Below, piece after piece: positions 24,062 through 34,314 of a stretch of DNA of 44,843 nucleotides. The position numbers and the translations under genes are program-made. Positions within the stretch are counted from its first letter, which is position 1, and the number at the start of each line of letters is the position of its first letter. Source of the stretch: Saprospiraceae bacterium. GTDB lineage: Bacteria; Bacteroidota; Bacteroidia; Chitinophagales; Saprospiraceae. The stretch lies in NCBI GenBank assembly GCA_021604865.1, contig BQJU01000058.1, positions 1 to 44,843 on the forward strand. The letters are read 5' to 3'. Under the pieces are notes generated by a model that was not told where the DNA came from, ran no database searches, and worked only from the letters and a program-made list of their open reading frames with translations.

Positions 24062-25972
24062 TCAATACGGTTTAACAAATTTACCGGATTGCAAACTTTT
24101 GCCGGATTGAAGCTGGTATACATAAGTGCCTGCCGGGAACTGGCCAACCCATAGCTGTGATTCTCCACTGGTGCCTTCAAGGGTGGTTTGTTTTAGCATT
24201 TGTCCATTGAGGTTTAACAATCTCAAGTTGGCATCTGCTTGTAATCCACTATAGCGAATCGTCAATTGGCCATCTTGCAAGAACGTTGAGATGTCAAGTT
24301 GGGCTCCAAGCTCCGGAATACTATTAACGACAGTACTCAACTGCACGATTCCTGAATACAACTCCCCATTAACGGCATCAAAGTCACCTGCAAAAATAAG
24401 GTTGTTTTTAAATTCAACTGCTGAATTTACACCACCATTAAAGTAAGCGTAGCCTTCACCACCCAAATATTCGGAATTCATCAGCGCGGCTCCGGTACCA
24501 GTGGTTCCCACGCCAGGAGAATAATAAAATGACCCAAGAATCATCAAATGCTCATCCATTGGCAAAAAGTCTCTAATTCCTGCATTGGTAAAATCAAAAG
24601 TCGAAAATCCATAAAAGGATTCCCATAAACCGGCACGCAAAACAGTCAGGCTGATTTCTTCAAATTCTCCAAATCCTTCACTGCCAATAAACAAATCTCC
24701 CTGATTGACGCCAATAGCACGTACGGGAGGATGTGTCCCATATAAGCCTCCAGCCCAGGTGTTGGCATCCCAATAAGCCAGATAATTGACATCATCCAGC
24801 GGATTGACTTCTGATACGTCTACTCCCGGTGCAGTCTCCGTGAAATCACCACCTACCAAAAGTCTGTTATTGATGAATTCCAGACAGTGCACTGGTGCAT
24901 TCACGGACATAGCCCCAGGTACATCCAAATAACCATTACCAACATATACCCGGGACGAATTGGTCCAGGTTCCATTTTCCAGGCGGGCCAGGTAGGGCAT
25001 CTCTTCGCCATTGATGGTTTGAAAATCACCACCGATAAACAAACGGCCACTTCCCCTGCTTTGCAAAGCTAACACCTTGCCTTGCATATCTCCCTGTTGT
25101 AAACCTACCCAAGAGGTGCCATCAAAATAGGCTATATTGTGGCTATTGGGATCGTCAACCAATTGGAAATCACCAACTACATACAGGTGATTGTTCCAAA
25201 ATTCCATATCGTATATTTCTCCATTCACGCCATTGCCCAGGCTAATCCAATCTGTTCCGTCCCAGGCGATTACACTACCAGCGTTTACATCATCAATAGA
25301 AGAGAAAAGGCCCCCAATATATAGTGTTTCGCCATCTTCACTTGTCACCATTTTATTAATGTGCCCTGTTACACCGCCACCGTTACCAATTTTCTGGAAT
25401 GCCCGAAAAGCGGGCGGATAACCCGGTTGTATCCAGGCCAATTCTTCGGCTGTCAGGCCATTGTTTTCTGCCCAAGCCAACAAACCTGGATATTTCAGTT
25501 CCCTGACATAAGCATAATTGTTTTCTTTGCTGATCTGGGCGACCAGGTCTTTTTCACCACTCTGTTGTGCCAGGTGTCCAACGGCACAGGCGGTACCCTG
25601 AAAATCTACAAAATAAGGCTGCCGAACGGAATGATAAATATTGCGCGGAAACTTCCCGGCAAGCCAATACTCTCTTAATACATCTAGTTGATGTAAGCGG
25701 TTTTCCTGTTGGCTGGGTGTTAAATGGTCCGTAGGGCGGGCTCTCAGGAAATGTTCTACCAGCATCAAATGCATCTGGATGCGCTGGTCATCATTAGAAA
25801 ATTGCCAGTTGTCTAATAATATACCTTGTGGATCTACCTGATTGGCCCATTCCTGATTCACCTCCAGCATGTGGTCAATTAATGGTCTATTAGCTTCGGG
25901 AGCAAGATTTCCAGCATATAAAGTGGAGGAAAAAAATAGGGCCAATAAAATCGGGTAAAGTTTCCGGTTCAT
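24062..25972 (-). CDS. Secreted beta-propeller-like protein with T9SS sorting tail
   Basis: 636 aa from the ATG at 25972, where MNRKLYPILLALFFSSTLYA forms a signal peptide; the TTG three codons earlier is less likely. Repeated units of the form LYIGGLFSSIDD, LYVVGDFQLVDD, LFIGGDFQTING and LLVGGDFTE suggest a propeller of six or more blades between residues 200 and 550. The C-terminal 80 residues (ANLRLLNLNGQMLKQTTL, then FPAGTYVYQLQSG, ending KFVKPY) are a type A T9SS sorting domain, so it should be exported by type IX secretion and attached to the surface or released. The ligand is unknown. Monocistronic. Confidence 0.85.
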   Translation of the reverse strand: MNRKLYPILLALFFSSTLYAGNLAPEANRPLIDHMLEVNQEWANQVDPQGILLDNWQFSNDDQRIQMHLMLVEHFLRARPTDHLTPSQQENRLHQLDVLREYWLAGKFPRNIYHSVRQPYFVDFQGTACAVGHLAQQSGEKDLVAQISKENNYAYVRELKYPGLLAWAENNGLTAEELAWIQPGYPPAFRAFQKIGNGGGVTGHINKMVTSEDGETLYIGGLFSSIDDVNAGSVIAWDGTDWISLGNGVNGEIYDMEFWNNHLYVVGDFQLVDDPNSHNIAYFDGTSWVGLQQGDMQGKVLALQSRGSGRLFIGGDFQTINGEEMPYLARLENGTWTNSSRVYVGNGYLDVPGAMSVNAPVHCLEFINNRLLVGGDFTETAPGVDVSEVNPLDDVNYLAYWDANTWAGGLYGTHPPVRAIGVNQGDLFIGSEGFGEFEEISLTVLRAGLWESFYGFSTFDFTNAGIRDFLPMDEHLMILGSFYYSPGVGTTGTGAALMNSEYLGGEGYAYFNGGVNSAVEFKNNLIFAGDFDAVNGELYSGIVQLSTVVNSIPELGAQLDISTFLQDGQLTIRYSGLQADANLRLLNLNGQMLKQTTLEGTSGESQLWVGQFPAGTYVYQLQSGKSLQSGKFVKPY

Positions 25973-26179
25973 GGTTAACAAGTTTTGGTTTCAAAAAATC
26001 TATTTCAAGTTACGAATATTCTATAAAATAAGACAGCAATTCTACCCGTTCTGGTTGGGTCTATTTGATCATTTAGGGCTTTTTAGCTATCTTTCCGAAA
26101 ATTATCAGGAAGGAGGAGACCTCTTTTCCTACAAAAGTGGAAGAGCTGGTTTTTAACCCAAAAATCGTATAAACTCCAA

Positions 26180-27373
26180 ATGTTTAGGATACTTATTTTA
26201 TTAGTTGCGCTATTGATGGTAGAGGGATTGAAGGCTAATGAAAGTACCTCTTTTCACCAGGTAAAGGCCTTGCCTGGCGATGGCATCTATTCATTATTAC
26301 GCCGCTACCAATTGGATCAATTCTCTTGTAATTTTACCAAATTTTACGAACTAAATAAGTTAAAAAGGAATGCCCGGCTAATTGTTGGCAGAGATTATCA
26401 ATTGCCCATTCTCATCTATACATTTAATGGCAAGACCATTCGCTCCAGCATTGGCGTCAATGATTGGGATTTGGCGGTTACTATTCAAACCTACAATGAA
26501 GAGATGTTGACAGCCCAATTGCGGGAAACCTCCTTCAAAACAAATAAAGTGCTTTGGGTCCCCTATCATTTACTCAATTGCCGGGATAAACAGCTGGATA
26601 TTGCAAGTCCGGTGGAAAATAATCCGGAGGAGGGGCCAGGCAAGGCTGGAAACCGAAACTTTCCAATTTTTGGAAAGGACTATGCCTATACGCCACTTAG
26701 AAGTAACAAGTTAAAAGGCAAGGTTTTTTATGTTGTCGGTGGTCATGGTGGCCCTGATCCCGGAGCGATGGGCCGCCGGGGGGACTACGTCTTGTGTGAA
26801 GACGAGTATGCCTATGATGTGGCCTTGAGGCTTTGTCGAAACCTGATTGCCCATGGCGCTACTGCCTACATGATTACCCGGGACCCAGATGATGGTATCC
26901 GATCGGATAAATACCTGAAATGCGATACAGATGAGGTGTTGTGGGGCGGTACAAAAATGAGTTATTCTCAAAAAACCAGGCTTTTTCAACGCTCAGATAT
27001 TATCAATGAACTATACGAAAAACATCGATTACAAGGTGTAGTCGAACAAACCATGATTGTCATTCATGTTGATTCTCGCAGTAAAAAGGAACGCACCGAT
27101 CTGTTTTTCTACCATTTTCCTGGCAATTCAGAAGGACAGACTATTGCTGCCGCACTGCACAAAAAGATGAAACAAAAATACAAGCAATACCGCAAGGGTG
27201 GCTTTTACCACGGTACGGTATCCGGTCGTGATCTCCACATGCTCCGCGAATGCAAACCTAGGGCAGTATATATCGAACTGGCCAACATTCGCAATACTTT
27301 TGACCAACAAAGAATTATCCTGGAAAAAAATCGACAGTTAATTGCGGACTGGTTGTTTGAGGCACTGGATTAA
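26180..27373 (+). CDS. N-acetylmuramoyl-L-alanine amidase with LysM-like N-terminus
   Basis: 397 aa. Hydrophobic N-terminus (residues 1-18) that acts as a signal peptide. Residues 28-77 look like a LysM-type domain (ALPGDGIYSLLRRYQL, then FYELNKLKRNARLIVGRDYQLP). The amidase_3 domain starts near 181: zinc ligands His189 (HGGPDPGAMG), Glu209 and His296 (IVIHVDSRS), with catalytic Glu366 in YIELANIRN. It would cut the bond between muramic acid and L-alanine in peptidoglycan, probably in remodelling or division. Monocistronic and convergent with the GH3-like gene. Confidence 0.88.
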   Translation: MFRILILLVALLMVEGLKANESTSFHQVKALPGDGIYSLLRRYQLDQFSCNFTKFYELNKLKRNARLIVGRDYQLPILIYTFNGKTIRSSIGVNDWDLAVTIQTYNEEMLTAQLRETSFKTNKVLWVPYHLLNCRDKQLDIASPVENNPEEGPGKAGNRNFPIFGKDYAYTPLRSNKLKGKVFYVVGGHGGPDPGAMGRRGDYVLCEDEYAYDVALRLCRNLIAHGATAYMITRDPDDGIRSDKYLKCDTDEVLWGGTKMSYSQKTRLFQRSDIINELYEKHRLQGVVEQTMIVIHVDSRSKKERTDLFFYHFPGNSEGQTIAAALHKKMKQKYKQYRKGGFYHGTVSGRDLHMLRECKPRAVYIELANIRNTFDQQRIILEKNRQLIADWLFEALD

Positions 27374-27402
27374 GCGCAGGTTTGGAGACTCCAACCAAGG
27401 GC

Positions 27403-30276
27403 TCAAGAAACGCCTGGCACTTCGATATTCAATTGTGGAAGTTCAAAATGGTAGCTGTCCAAAGCTTTGTAGACGACTTCGTGTATCCATTCACGGATTT
27501 TTTTCTGGAAGAGCTTTTTGTTGTTGATGTCCGGATAAATTCGATTCGATAAAAAGACAAAAACCAGCTCTTCATCTGGGTCAACCCAAAAACAGGTACC
27601 TGTAAATCCAGTATGTCCAAAGGAGTGTTCACTAGCACTTGGTGCATGAGCAGAGTTGTACTTTTTGGCGGGTTTATCAAAGCCCAGGCCACGGTGATTA
27701 CCGTGTTTGGCGCTGGTAAATGTCCGCACCGTTGATTCTTTAAAATACCGATGTCCTCCATAGGTCCCTTTATTGAGTAGAAGCTGTCCGATTACTGCCA
27801 GATCACCGGCAGTAGAAAAGAGGCCAGCATGACCTGCCACACCTCCCAATAAAGCTGATGTTTCATCGTGAACATTCCCCCTCACCAATTGATGCCGCCA
27901 ACGGTCGTCCTTTTGAGTGGGCGCTATCACTGCATCTCCAAATTTGGTCAGTGGCAGAAAACAGGTATATCGCAACCCCAATGGCTGATAAATGTTGCTA
28001 TCCAACCAAATATTCATGGGTTCTCCAACCTCTTTTTCCAATACTTTTTGTAATAACACAAAATTGGCATCGCTATACGTGTATTGCTTCTTTTTATTCA
28101 CTTTTATTTGCTGAATATCTTGCCATATTTCGGGGATATAACTGCCTTTGAAGTAGAATTTATCGGCAACCTGAATGTTGTATACATCCGACGGTTTCTC
28201 GCAGAAAAAGCTATCACATCCGGCATTGGGTTGATCCCGATAGGTCAGGTAACGCCCAACCGGCAAATAAGGCGGTAATCCCGATTGATGGGAGAGCAAT
28301 TTTCGCAAGGTTATATCGCTAATGGTCGCTTTGGGCTCCAGGGTGAGATGACTTTTTAATTTATCATCCAGTTTTATTTTTCCCTGATCATATAGTTGCA
28401 TGACTCCCAGGGTTGTTGCAGCCACTTTGGTAATAGAGGCCACATCATACAAATGGTTTTCCCGGACCGAACGTTTTTCATCATAAGTCTGAAATCCAAA
28501 GGTTTTGGAATAAATGACTTTACCCTTTTTAGCCACCAGGATTTCACAACCGGGAAAGACTTCTTCATTTATCGCATTACCAACAATAGCATCTATGCCT
28601 ACCAATTTTTCTGGCGCAATGCCTACCATCTGTGAAGGACTGTAGCCCAACCTCAAAGGATTAATCGCCATTCCCATGCCTTGTAGAAAGAAATGGTTAA
28701 TATCATAGGCCAGCTTGCCAGAAGTTTCCAAACCGCCAAAAATCAATTGGGCGGCCATGTTTTCAGTAATTTCATTACGCTCGGGCAACTGAATGACTGT
28801 AAAGGAGGCATTAAATGGTGCCAATTGATCGGGGTTGCCAAAGTTGTAGACAACAACAGGATAAGTCTGCACCAAATCCTTGATGGCAGCTATAAAACTC
28901 GTATCTCTGGGCAGTTGCAATGTTTGCTGATCGAGTAGAATCAGCACTATTGCTCCAGGTTCATCTGGTGGTTCGGGAATCCTTAGTGCACCACCCTCCT
29001 GATGAGATTCATGGTTGCTGATGAGGCTGGCATAACGGGCAAAAGTCCGGTTAAATTCCCGCATAGGTTCATCTGCATAGTGATAAACATAATACTTGTG
29101 CCCACCGATCTCAGGAATAGGAATCTGGAAATTTGTATCCGGAATAACCACTATCGATTTTTCGTAAATCTGTCGGGAAATCATTTCCCAGTTGTCGGCC
29201 CTCAGATGGGACTCTACCTCAGGCACTTTTCGCGATATAGTAGGTTGCCGGTCTATGACAGGAATTACAGTAGCCTTCAGGCTAGATACCGGCAAAGGTT
29301 TAGGTTCCTTCATCCTACCGCTCCTCGCCCAGTATTTAGCTTGTAAAACCTTTCTCAATTTTTGATCCAATTCAAATTCTTTCCACTGGCCAGACCTTAA
29401 TCTAGTCAGCAAAAAACGAATCAGAGATTCCGGATTTTGATTGATAACAAACAAATCAACGCCTTGCACTAACAAGGTATTCCAACGAGTAGAGTCGCTG
29501 GCATCGGCCACCAGCAGGCCATCAAAATTCAGGGCTGACTGAAAAATATCACTGATCTTTTCGCCGGTAACTGCTAATTCTGAAATTGAGTCCTTGGGCA
29601 AATAAAACCCGCATAGTCCCCGATCAACCTTGGGTAGTAAATTGCTAAGCATGGCTTTGCGTACCAGCGTGTCCCGGGCTCTCTCAAAAAACCTTGGTCC
29701 AAAAGCCATTTCCAACCCCAAAACACGTTGATTGAATAAAGATAAATACTCCTCAATATCAGAATTGGTAAACCACATAGAATTGTTATCTGGTACCACC
29801 TGAGCATTTATTCCCAAGGCATAAGCTTGTTGTCGCCTAAGGGTAATCAGTTTGTCTTTTAGCGTATCAGGAGGATAACTGAGCAAGGCCGAGGTGCCGG
29901 GCACCCCGGGAATATCAGTAAATAAATTGTTCAACAGGCCCGTTTCACCACTAATGTTGATCAGGGGAATTTCGGTTTCTGTTTCAATCATTGCCAGATA
30001 GTCGGAAAGAACCAGGTCTTTTAACCAAAACCCGCCAATACGGCCTGCATGAGCCATGGCTGCTATATTCTGGGCTAAAAAACCGGCTTGATTGTCGTTG
30101 CGATAGATAATGAGTTGACCAATTTTTTCTGCCTGTGATAAATGATCCAGCAAACTGTCAACCTCCGAAAAAGGGTTTTCTAAAAAGGGTGCAGAAGCAG
30201 AATAGGATCGCTTATTAGTATCCTGACAAGATACCAAGAGGGCAACAAAAAATAATATGGACAAACTTAACCGCAT
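27403..30276 (-). CDS. Lipoprotein with GH3-like N-terminus fused to a serine hydrolase
   Basis: 957 aa. Signal with lipobox (LLVSCQD). Residues 35-330 are a glycoside-hydrolase family 3 fold: IGQLIIYR, TEIPLINISGETGL, then FDGLLVADASDS with the nucleophile-position Asp258. The KHFPGHGDT-like motif of functional GH3 N-acetylglucosaminidases is not found, so the fold may be inactive or altered. Residues 570-957 are a class C beta-lactamase-fold hydrolase with S614-I-T-K617, YSDANF, and HTGFTG. GH3/serine-hydrolase fusions are known in Bacteroidota and are thought to act on cell wall. The serine hydrolase domain looks complete. Confidence 0.85.
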   Translation of the reverse strand: MRLSLSILFFVALLVSCQDTNKRSYSASAPFLENPFSEVDSLLDHLSQAEKIGQLIIYRNDNQAGFLAQNIAAMAHAGRIGGFWLKDLVLSDYLAMIETETEIPLINISGETGLLNNLFTDIPGVPGTSALLSYPPDTLKDKLITLRRQQAYALGINAQVVPDNNSMWFTNSDIEEYLSLFNQRVLGLEMAFGPRFFERARDTLVRKAMLSNLLPKVDRGLCGFYLPKDSISELAVTGEKISDIFQSALNFDGLLVADASDSTRWNTLLVQGVDLFVINQNPESLIRFLLTRLRSGQWKEFELDQKLRKVLQAKYWARSGRMKEPKPLPVSSLKATVIPVIDRQPTISRKVPEVESHLRADNWEMISRQIYEKSIVVIPDTNFQIPIPEIGGHKYYVYHYADEPMREFNRTFARYASLISNHESHQEGGALRIPEPPDEPGAIVLILLDQQTLQLPRDTSFIAAIKDLVQTYPVVVYNFGNPDQLAPFNASFTVIQLPERNEITENMAAQLIFGGLETSGKLAYDINHFFLQGMGMAINPLRLGYSPSQMVGIAPEKLVGIDAIVGNAINEEVFPGCEILVAKKGKVIYSKTFGFQTYDEKRSVRENHLYDVASITKVAATTLGVMQLYDQGKIKLDDKLKSHLTLEPKATISDITLRKLLSHQSGLPPYLPVGRYLTYRDQPNAGCDSFFCEKPSDVYNIQVADKFYFKGSYIPEIWQDIQQIKVNKKKQYTYSDANFVLLQKVLEKEVGEPMNIWLDSNIYQPLGLRYTCFLPLTKFGDAVIAPTQKDDRWRHQLVRGNVHDETSALLGGVAGHAGLFSTAGDLAVIGQLLLNKGTYGGHRYFKESTVRTFTSAKHGNHRGLGFDKPAKKYNSAHAPSASEHSFGHTGFTGTCFWVDPDEELVFVFLSNRIYPDINNKKLFQKKIREWIHEVVYKALDSYHFELPQLNIEVPGVS

Positions 30277-30471
30277 ATAGTGTTTCTATGATTGGATTGA
30301 GTTATAGAAGTTGTTAAGCATCCTCACTTTACTACGCTACAAGCAGGAAACTGTTATAGACTTCTAACTATTCTACTAATAATATGGGTTTTCGTTGCCT
30401 TTTTTACAACATTTAACGAAAGTTTAGCTAACTGGGGGAGTATTGTTTTTTATAACGAATCTACTATTATA

Positions 30472-33400
30472 TTATTCTTCTTCATCGTCCTTACTGGCAG
30501 TCAATTGTTGCAATAGGTGATACAAAGCCTGATTGGCATTTTTCCACCACAATACTGACCAGATTGGAATGATCTGATAGCCGGCCTTTTGAAGCTGATG
30601 CTGCTGTTGGTATTCCCAAAGCAAATCGGTGCCAGAAGCCTTTGAAAAAAAGCCATCAGGTAAAAAAACAAGTGGCTTCTTTTCAGTGATGGTTGCAGGA
30701 AAATAAACCACCGGTAGTTGAAGGTTGCCTGCTGCATGATTTATTTGAAAATCTCCATTCAAGCCACTCTCTTTCAGCCGTTTAATGACTTCCTTTGAAA
30801 AAGGGTTTCTGATTTCAGGTTTCGGTTCCCCCCATTTTCTTTGCATCTCCCGAACCAACACAGCCAACTGCTTAGGTTTATTCCGGCTAACCACATAAGT
30901 ATACAATAGAAAATGTGCCAGGAGGTTGGCTCCTTTTTTTTCTTTACTTTGGCTAAACGCTTCTAAAAAATCACCGGGAAGGGAGTTCATGACAAAGAGT
31001 TGTTTCGTGGCCCGTCCCAAAAGCAACTGCATATCAATCAGACCTTCAGGTGTATTAAATTCTGCCAGACGTTGGCTTATTTTCCCGGAAATATCAGTTT
31101 GCCCATAAGTGACAGAAACAATAAGGATATCAAAATGCAATCCTCCCATTTCAGCAAGATGGTACACCCCCAGGCCATTCCGTTCCAATTGCTGAATCAT
31201 TTCTACCCCCGTCAACCTCTGCCGCTTAATACGCAGCAGGTATTCTGATAATAAATTGCGTTGTTCGATAGTAAAACAGACAATGCCCACGCTCGGGTAG
31301 GTTCGTTGTGGGGTTTTCTCAATACGGTTGAGTAGGCGGAGTATGGCCTGTACTTCTTCTTCGTTGGTGCCGGTAGCAATTTCAAAACGGCCGCTAACTT
31401 CTTCATAATGTATGCTAAAGCGATCCGGCAAATTCAGCTCTTCAGCATCACCGATGTCCGTTTGCCACCAATTGCCAGGGCCAGGTTGATGAACGGTTTC
31501 CAGGCAAAGCGGAGGAACGCCATTTTTCTGTATAAGCGAAACCAGGCTTTCGGGTTTGTTGGGCAAAAGATTTGGATCGTAAAAAATAACCTGTCGGTGG
31601 CCTTTACTCAACACCTCATGCCCCTGATCCGGTGAGAGTTGGTGGCCTTCATCAATCAGAACAAGGTCAAAAACGGGCTTAGCGCCTTCAAAATACTTAG
31701 CTGCACGGTCCGGAGTGGTTAAGATAACCGGCAATAGAGATACCAACCATTGGCTTTGGGTGTGCAAAATATTTTCGAGGTCAAAGTTTTCGGCTTGTTG
31801 CTTTTTATCAAAAATTGCATCATACTTCCTCTTTTGGTCGCGTTTCAGGCTTTTCAGTCCTTTTTCCCGCTTATTTTCCCAATACTGGTCGGTAGCAGGC
31901 AGGATCAGCTTTTCCAGTTTCTGGTGGGTTTTTACATATTTGTCCAGAGGCAATTCCCGAATGGGTAGGATGGGGTCATAGGTCTTGGATAATGCCTGGT
32001 TGAAATACCAACTCTGAAAAGCAGTCAACCAATCATTAGGTTTAATCTTGGTCAGCGCACGTACTACCCGACGCGCCATTTCCGAAAGAGAAAACCAATT
32101 GTGTTGCCAATTGTAAAAGGTTGGAAAATCGCGGAGGTGGAACCTGGTCTCTTCCAATTTTTCTATAATCTCTTCCAAAAACTTCTGCCGCCGGGCAATG
32201 GTTAACATTTTGCGCTCCAAGGGCAGCTGATACAAACCAGAGCCATTCAGTTCTTCGACTAACAAATCGAGATTCAGTTCCAGGTTCCGAACCCGATCGC
32301 CAAAATCCAGCTCGGGCACCACCGTCTTATGACTTAAACGGGTCATTTCTTCCTGGACGTGATCGGGCAACCCTGTCCACCACTGATCCAATTGTACACC
32401 AAACTGGTCCAATTTAACACTCATTTGCTCCAGGCGTTTGTTTTCGGCGGCAAAAGAGAATTCAAAAAAATTGTTTTGGTTGAATCGGCGTATTAATTCC
32501 TGGTAAGCTTGAGCAATATCTTCCTTTGCAGCTAGTGCATCGCGAAATTTTTCGGCAAATAATCCATAGAATTGTAATGTCTTTTTCCCGGAATCAAGCA
32601 TATCGGTCTCAAAACGATTTTGATAATCCCGGATTTTATCTTCAACCACTTCCAGTTGTTCCTTCGTTTCCCGATAATATTCCCCATGATGATCCATCAA
32701 ACGTTCAGCGTATTCATTCCGCAACAGCAGGTATTCATGTTGAAGCATCGTTGATTTCTCCAGGAATGCAGCCAATTGTGATTGAATAAAAGACAAGCCT
32801 TCTTCTTCGCTATTATGGATAAAAATAGCGGCATTTAGTGCCTGGAGTGGGTGATTTAGTGCATTGATGCTGTCAAATAAATCGCGGCAACTTTCGATTC
32901 CCTTTGTGATGTCTTCCAATTCACTCTTTTGGAATTTAAATGCTGTCGGATTCAGTTGACCATGCAATAATTCCTTGCCTTCCTGGCGGTTGGCCTCCAG
33001 GTATAAACCTACGGTTTGTGTCCAGTTTTCATCTTCAAATATTTCCCTACGAAGAGCGGCATAACACTCTTCCAGTTTTTGCTGTTCCCTCGACAACTTA
33101 TCTTCCAATGCTTTGACGGTACTGGTAGTCTGGATATCTTTTTTTAGGGGTTTCTGTTTTCCGCGCAATAATTCAAACAAGACTATCCGGTCAAAGACTT
33201 CATCCTGCAGTAGGAAGCTATAGGTTCCGAGGTCCAAATTAAACAGATTCTCCTGTATTTGACGCAATGCGCCCAGGCTTGGAGCAACCACTAATGCCGT
33301 TTTGCCATTGGATAAGGCGTTGGAAACGAGGTAAGTCAACAAATGGGTTTTGCCCGTTCCACTAGCCCCTTCTACCAATGTTGTCTGATTTCGTTGTGTA

Positions 33401-34185
33401 TACCTGGCAACACTAGCCTGCCAAGGGTCAAGGGGCAATAAACCGAGGCGATGTCCCCAGGGTAGTACTGCTTCCGGGCTTTTCCATTTCAATTCGGGAT
33501 TTACGGATGGGGCCATCGGAAAATCGCCGATCAAGCCCGACCAACAAATGGCTCCTTTTTCTGCAAGACTATCAATTTCGCTAATCTCAGGATAGGGAGA
33601 AAGTGCCGGATAACTACTACTTGTTTCAATGCCGATTAGCTGGGCAAATTCATTACAAAAATGAGTCAATTCCTGCGCTCCCGGATTAGAAGGAATAGAA
33701 AGCGTTTTTGTTGAATCGGATGCTGTAACTTCAAGAAGCCAGGAGTGGAGGAATGGATTTAGCTGGGCTCTATAAGCCGGGCGATACTCTAGCATCCAAC
33801 TTTCGGTGGAGGTAGCGGCCGGCTCTGGAAATATAGACCAGAGGAAGAAGGGAGCTACGACGAGTTCGCCATGCAATTGTGTGATTAAGAGTGGAAAGCC
33901 CAACCTCACCGGGCTAAATCCGGAAATTTTTCCTGCATTTCTATTTTCAAAATAAAAATGGTGAAAGGACTGGTTGGTATTAAAATCCGTTTTTAGCTCA
34001 ACCTGGAAGGGCTTTTTTTTCAAGACAGCCTCCACTAGTTGGTAGGCCAGGTTGTTGCCATGATTATCTAGCTTCGTGATATCCAGGCGATCAAAACTGC
34101 TGAGCAATGCCTGGTGATAAATGGCCTTTTTACCGGCAAAAGCATTCCGGAATGACTGGGTATATTTACTTGGATCGTCTATCAT
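30472..34185 (-). CDS. Large SF1-like ATPase/helicase with coiled-coil insertion
   Basis: 1237 aa from the ATG at 34185; a TTG at 34233 would add 16 residues. The N-terminal 250 residues resemble the DUF4011-type lead of large SF1 helicases (FPLLITQLHGELVVAPFFLW). Walker A is EGASGTGKTHLL near 273-284 and Walker B is LIDEGHQLS near 843-851. Between them lie roughly 550 residues of mainly coiled coil with many Glu, Gln and Lys residues. After Walker B come RNLLSEYLLRIKRQRLTG and SVTYGQTD, corresponding to SF1 motifs. The C-terminus (LVFLPDGFF, then AGYQIIPIWSVLWW) matches the Vsr/MTES-type nuclease fold but without its acidic catalytic residues. Related proteins occur in defence islands and in housekeeping; no partner is adjacent here. 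Confidence 0.75.
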   Translation of the reverse strand: MIDDPSKYTQSFRNAFAGKKAIYHQALLSSFDRLDITKLDNHGNNLAYQLVEAVLKKKPFQVELKTDFNTNQSFHHFYFENRNAGKISGFSPVRLGFPLLITQLHGELVVAPFFLWSIFPEPAATSTESWMLEYRPAYRAQLNPFLHSWLLEVTASDSTKTLSIPSNPGAQELTHFCNEFAQLIGIETSSSYPALSPYPEISEIDSLAEKGAICWSGLIGDFPMAPSVNPELKWKSPEAVLPWGHRLGLLPLDPWQASVARYTQRNQTTLVEGASGTGKTHLLTYLVSNALSNGKTALVVAPSLGALRQIQENLFNLDLGTYSFLLQDEVFDRIVLFELLRGKQKPLKKDIQTTSTVKALEDKLSREQQKLEECYAALRREIFEDENWTQTVGLYLEANRQEGKELLHGQLNPTAFKFQKSELEDITKGIESCRDLFDSINALNHPLQALNAAIFIHNSEEEGLSFIQSQLAAFLEKSTMLQHEYLLLRNEYAERLMDHHGEYYRETKEQLEVVEDKIRDYQNRFETDMLDSGKKTLQFYGLFAEKFRDALAAKEDIAQAYQELIRRFNQNNFFEFSFAAENKRLEQMSVKLDQFGVQLDQWWTGLPDHVQEEMTRLSHKTVVPELDFGDRVRNLELNLDLLVEELNGSGLYQLPLERKMLTIARRQKFLEEIIEKLEETRFHLRDFPTFYNWQHNWFSLSEMARRVVRALTKIKPNDWLTAFQSWYFNQALSKTYDPILPIRELPLDKYVKTHQKLEKLILPATDQYWENKREKGLKSLKRDQKRKYDAIFDKKQQAENFDLENILHTQSQWLVSLLPVILTTPDRAAKYFEGAKPVFDLVLIDEGHQLSPDQGHEVLSKGHRQVIFYDPNLLPNKPESLVSLIQKNGVPPLCLETVHQPGPGNWWQTDIGDAEELNLPDRFSIHYEEVSGRFEIATGTNEEEVQAILRLLNRIEKTPQRTYPSVGIVCFTIEQRNLLSEYLLRIKRQRLTGVEMIQQLERNGLGVYHLAEMGGLHFDILIVSVTYGQTDISGKISQRLAEFNTPEGLIDMQLLLGRATKQLFVMNSLPGDFLEAFSQSKEKKGANLLAHFLLYTYVVSRNKPKQLAVLVREMQRKWGEPKPEIRNPFSKEVIKRLKESGLNGDFQINHAAGNLQLPVVYFPATITEKKPLVFLPDGFFSKASGTDLLWEYQQQHQLQKAGYQIIPIWSVLWWKNANQALYHLLQQLTASKDDEEE

Positions 34186-34314
34186 TTTGACTATTGTCTG
34201 CCACCAAATATACCGAATAAAACCAGACTTCAATCGAATTTAGAGAAAGAAGTTGTTTTGCCGAAGTCCTGGCGGCCCTAAGCGTGTCTATGAGGTCTGT
34301 CAAAAAATGAAAAA

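Noticed and set aside
25971-26156. 61-aa plus-strand frame before the amidase gene
   Set aside because: Lies in the AT-rich promoter space between divergent genes with no protein-like pattern.
30472-34185. Assignment to a named defence system (for example a Mokosh- or Zorya-type helicase)
   Set aside because: No partner genes of those systems are adjacent, and the C-terminal nuclease-like fold lacks catalytic residues.
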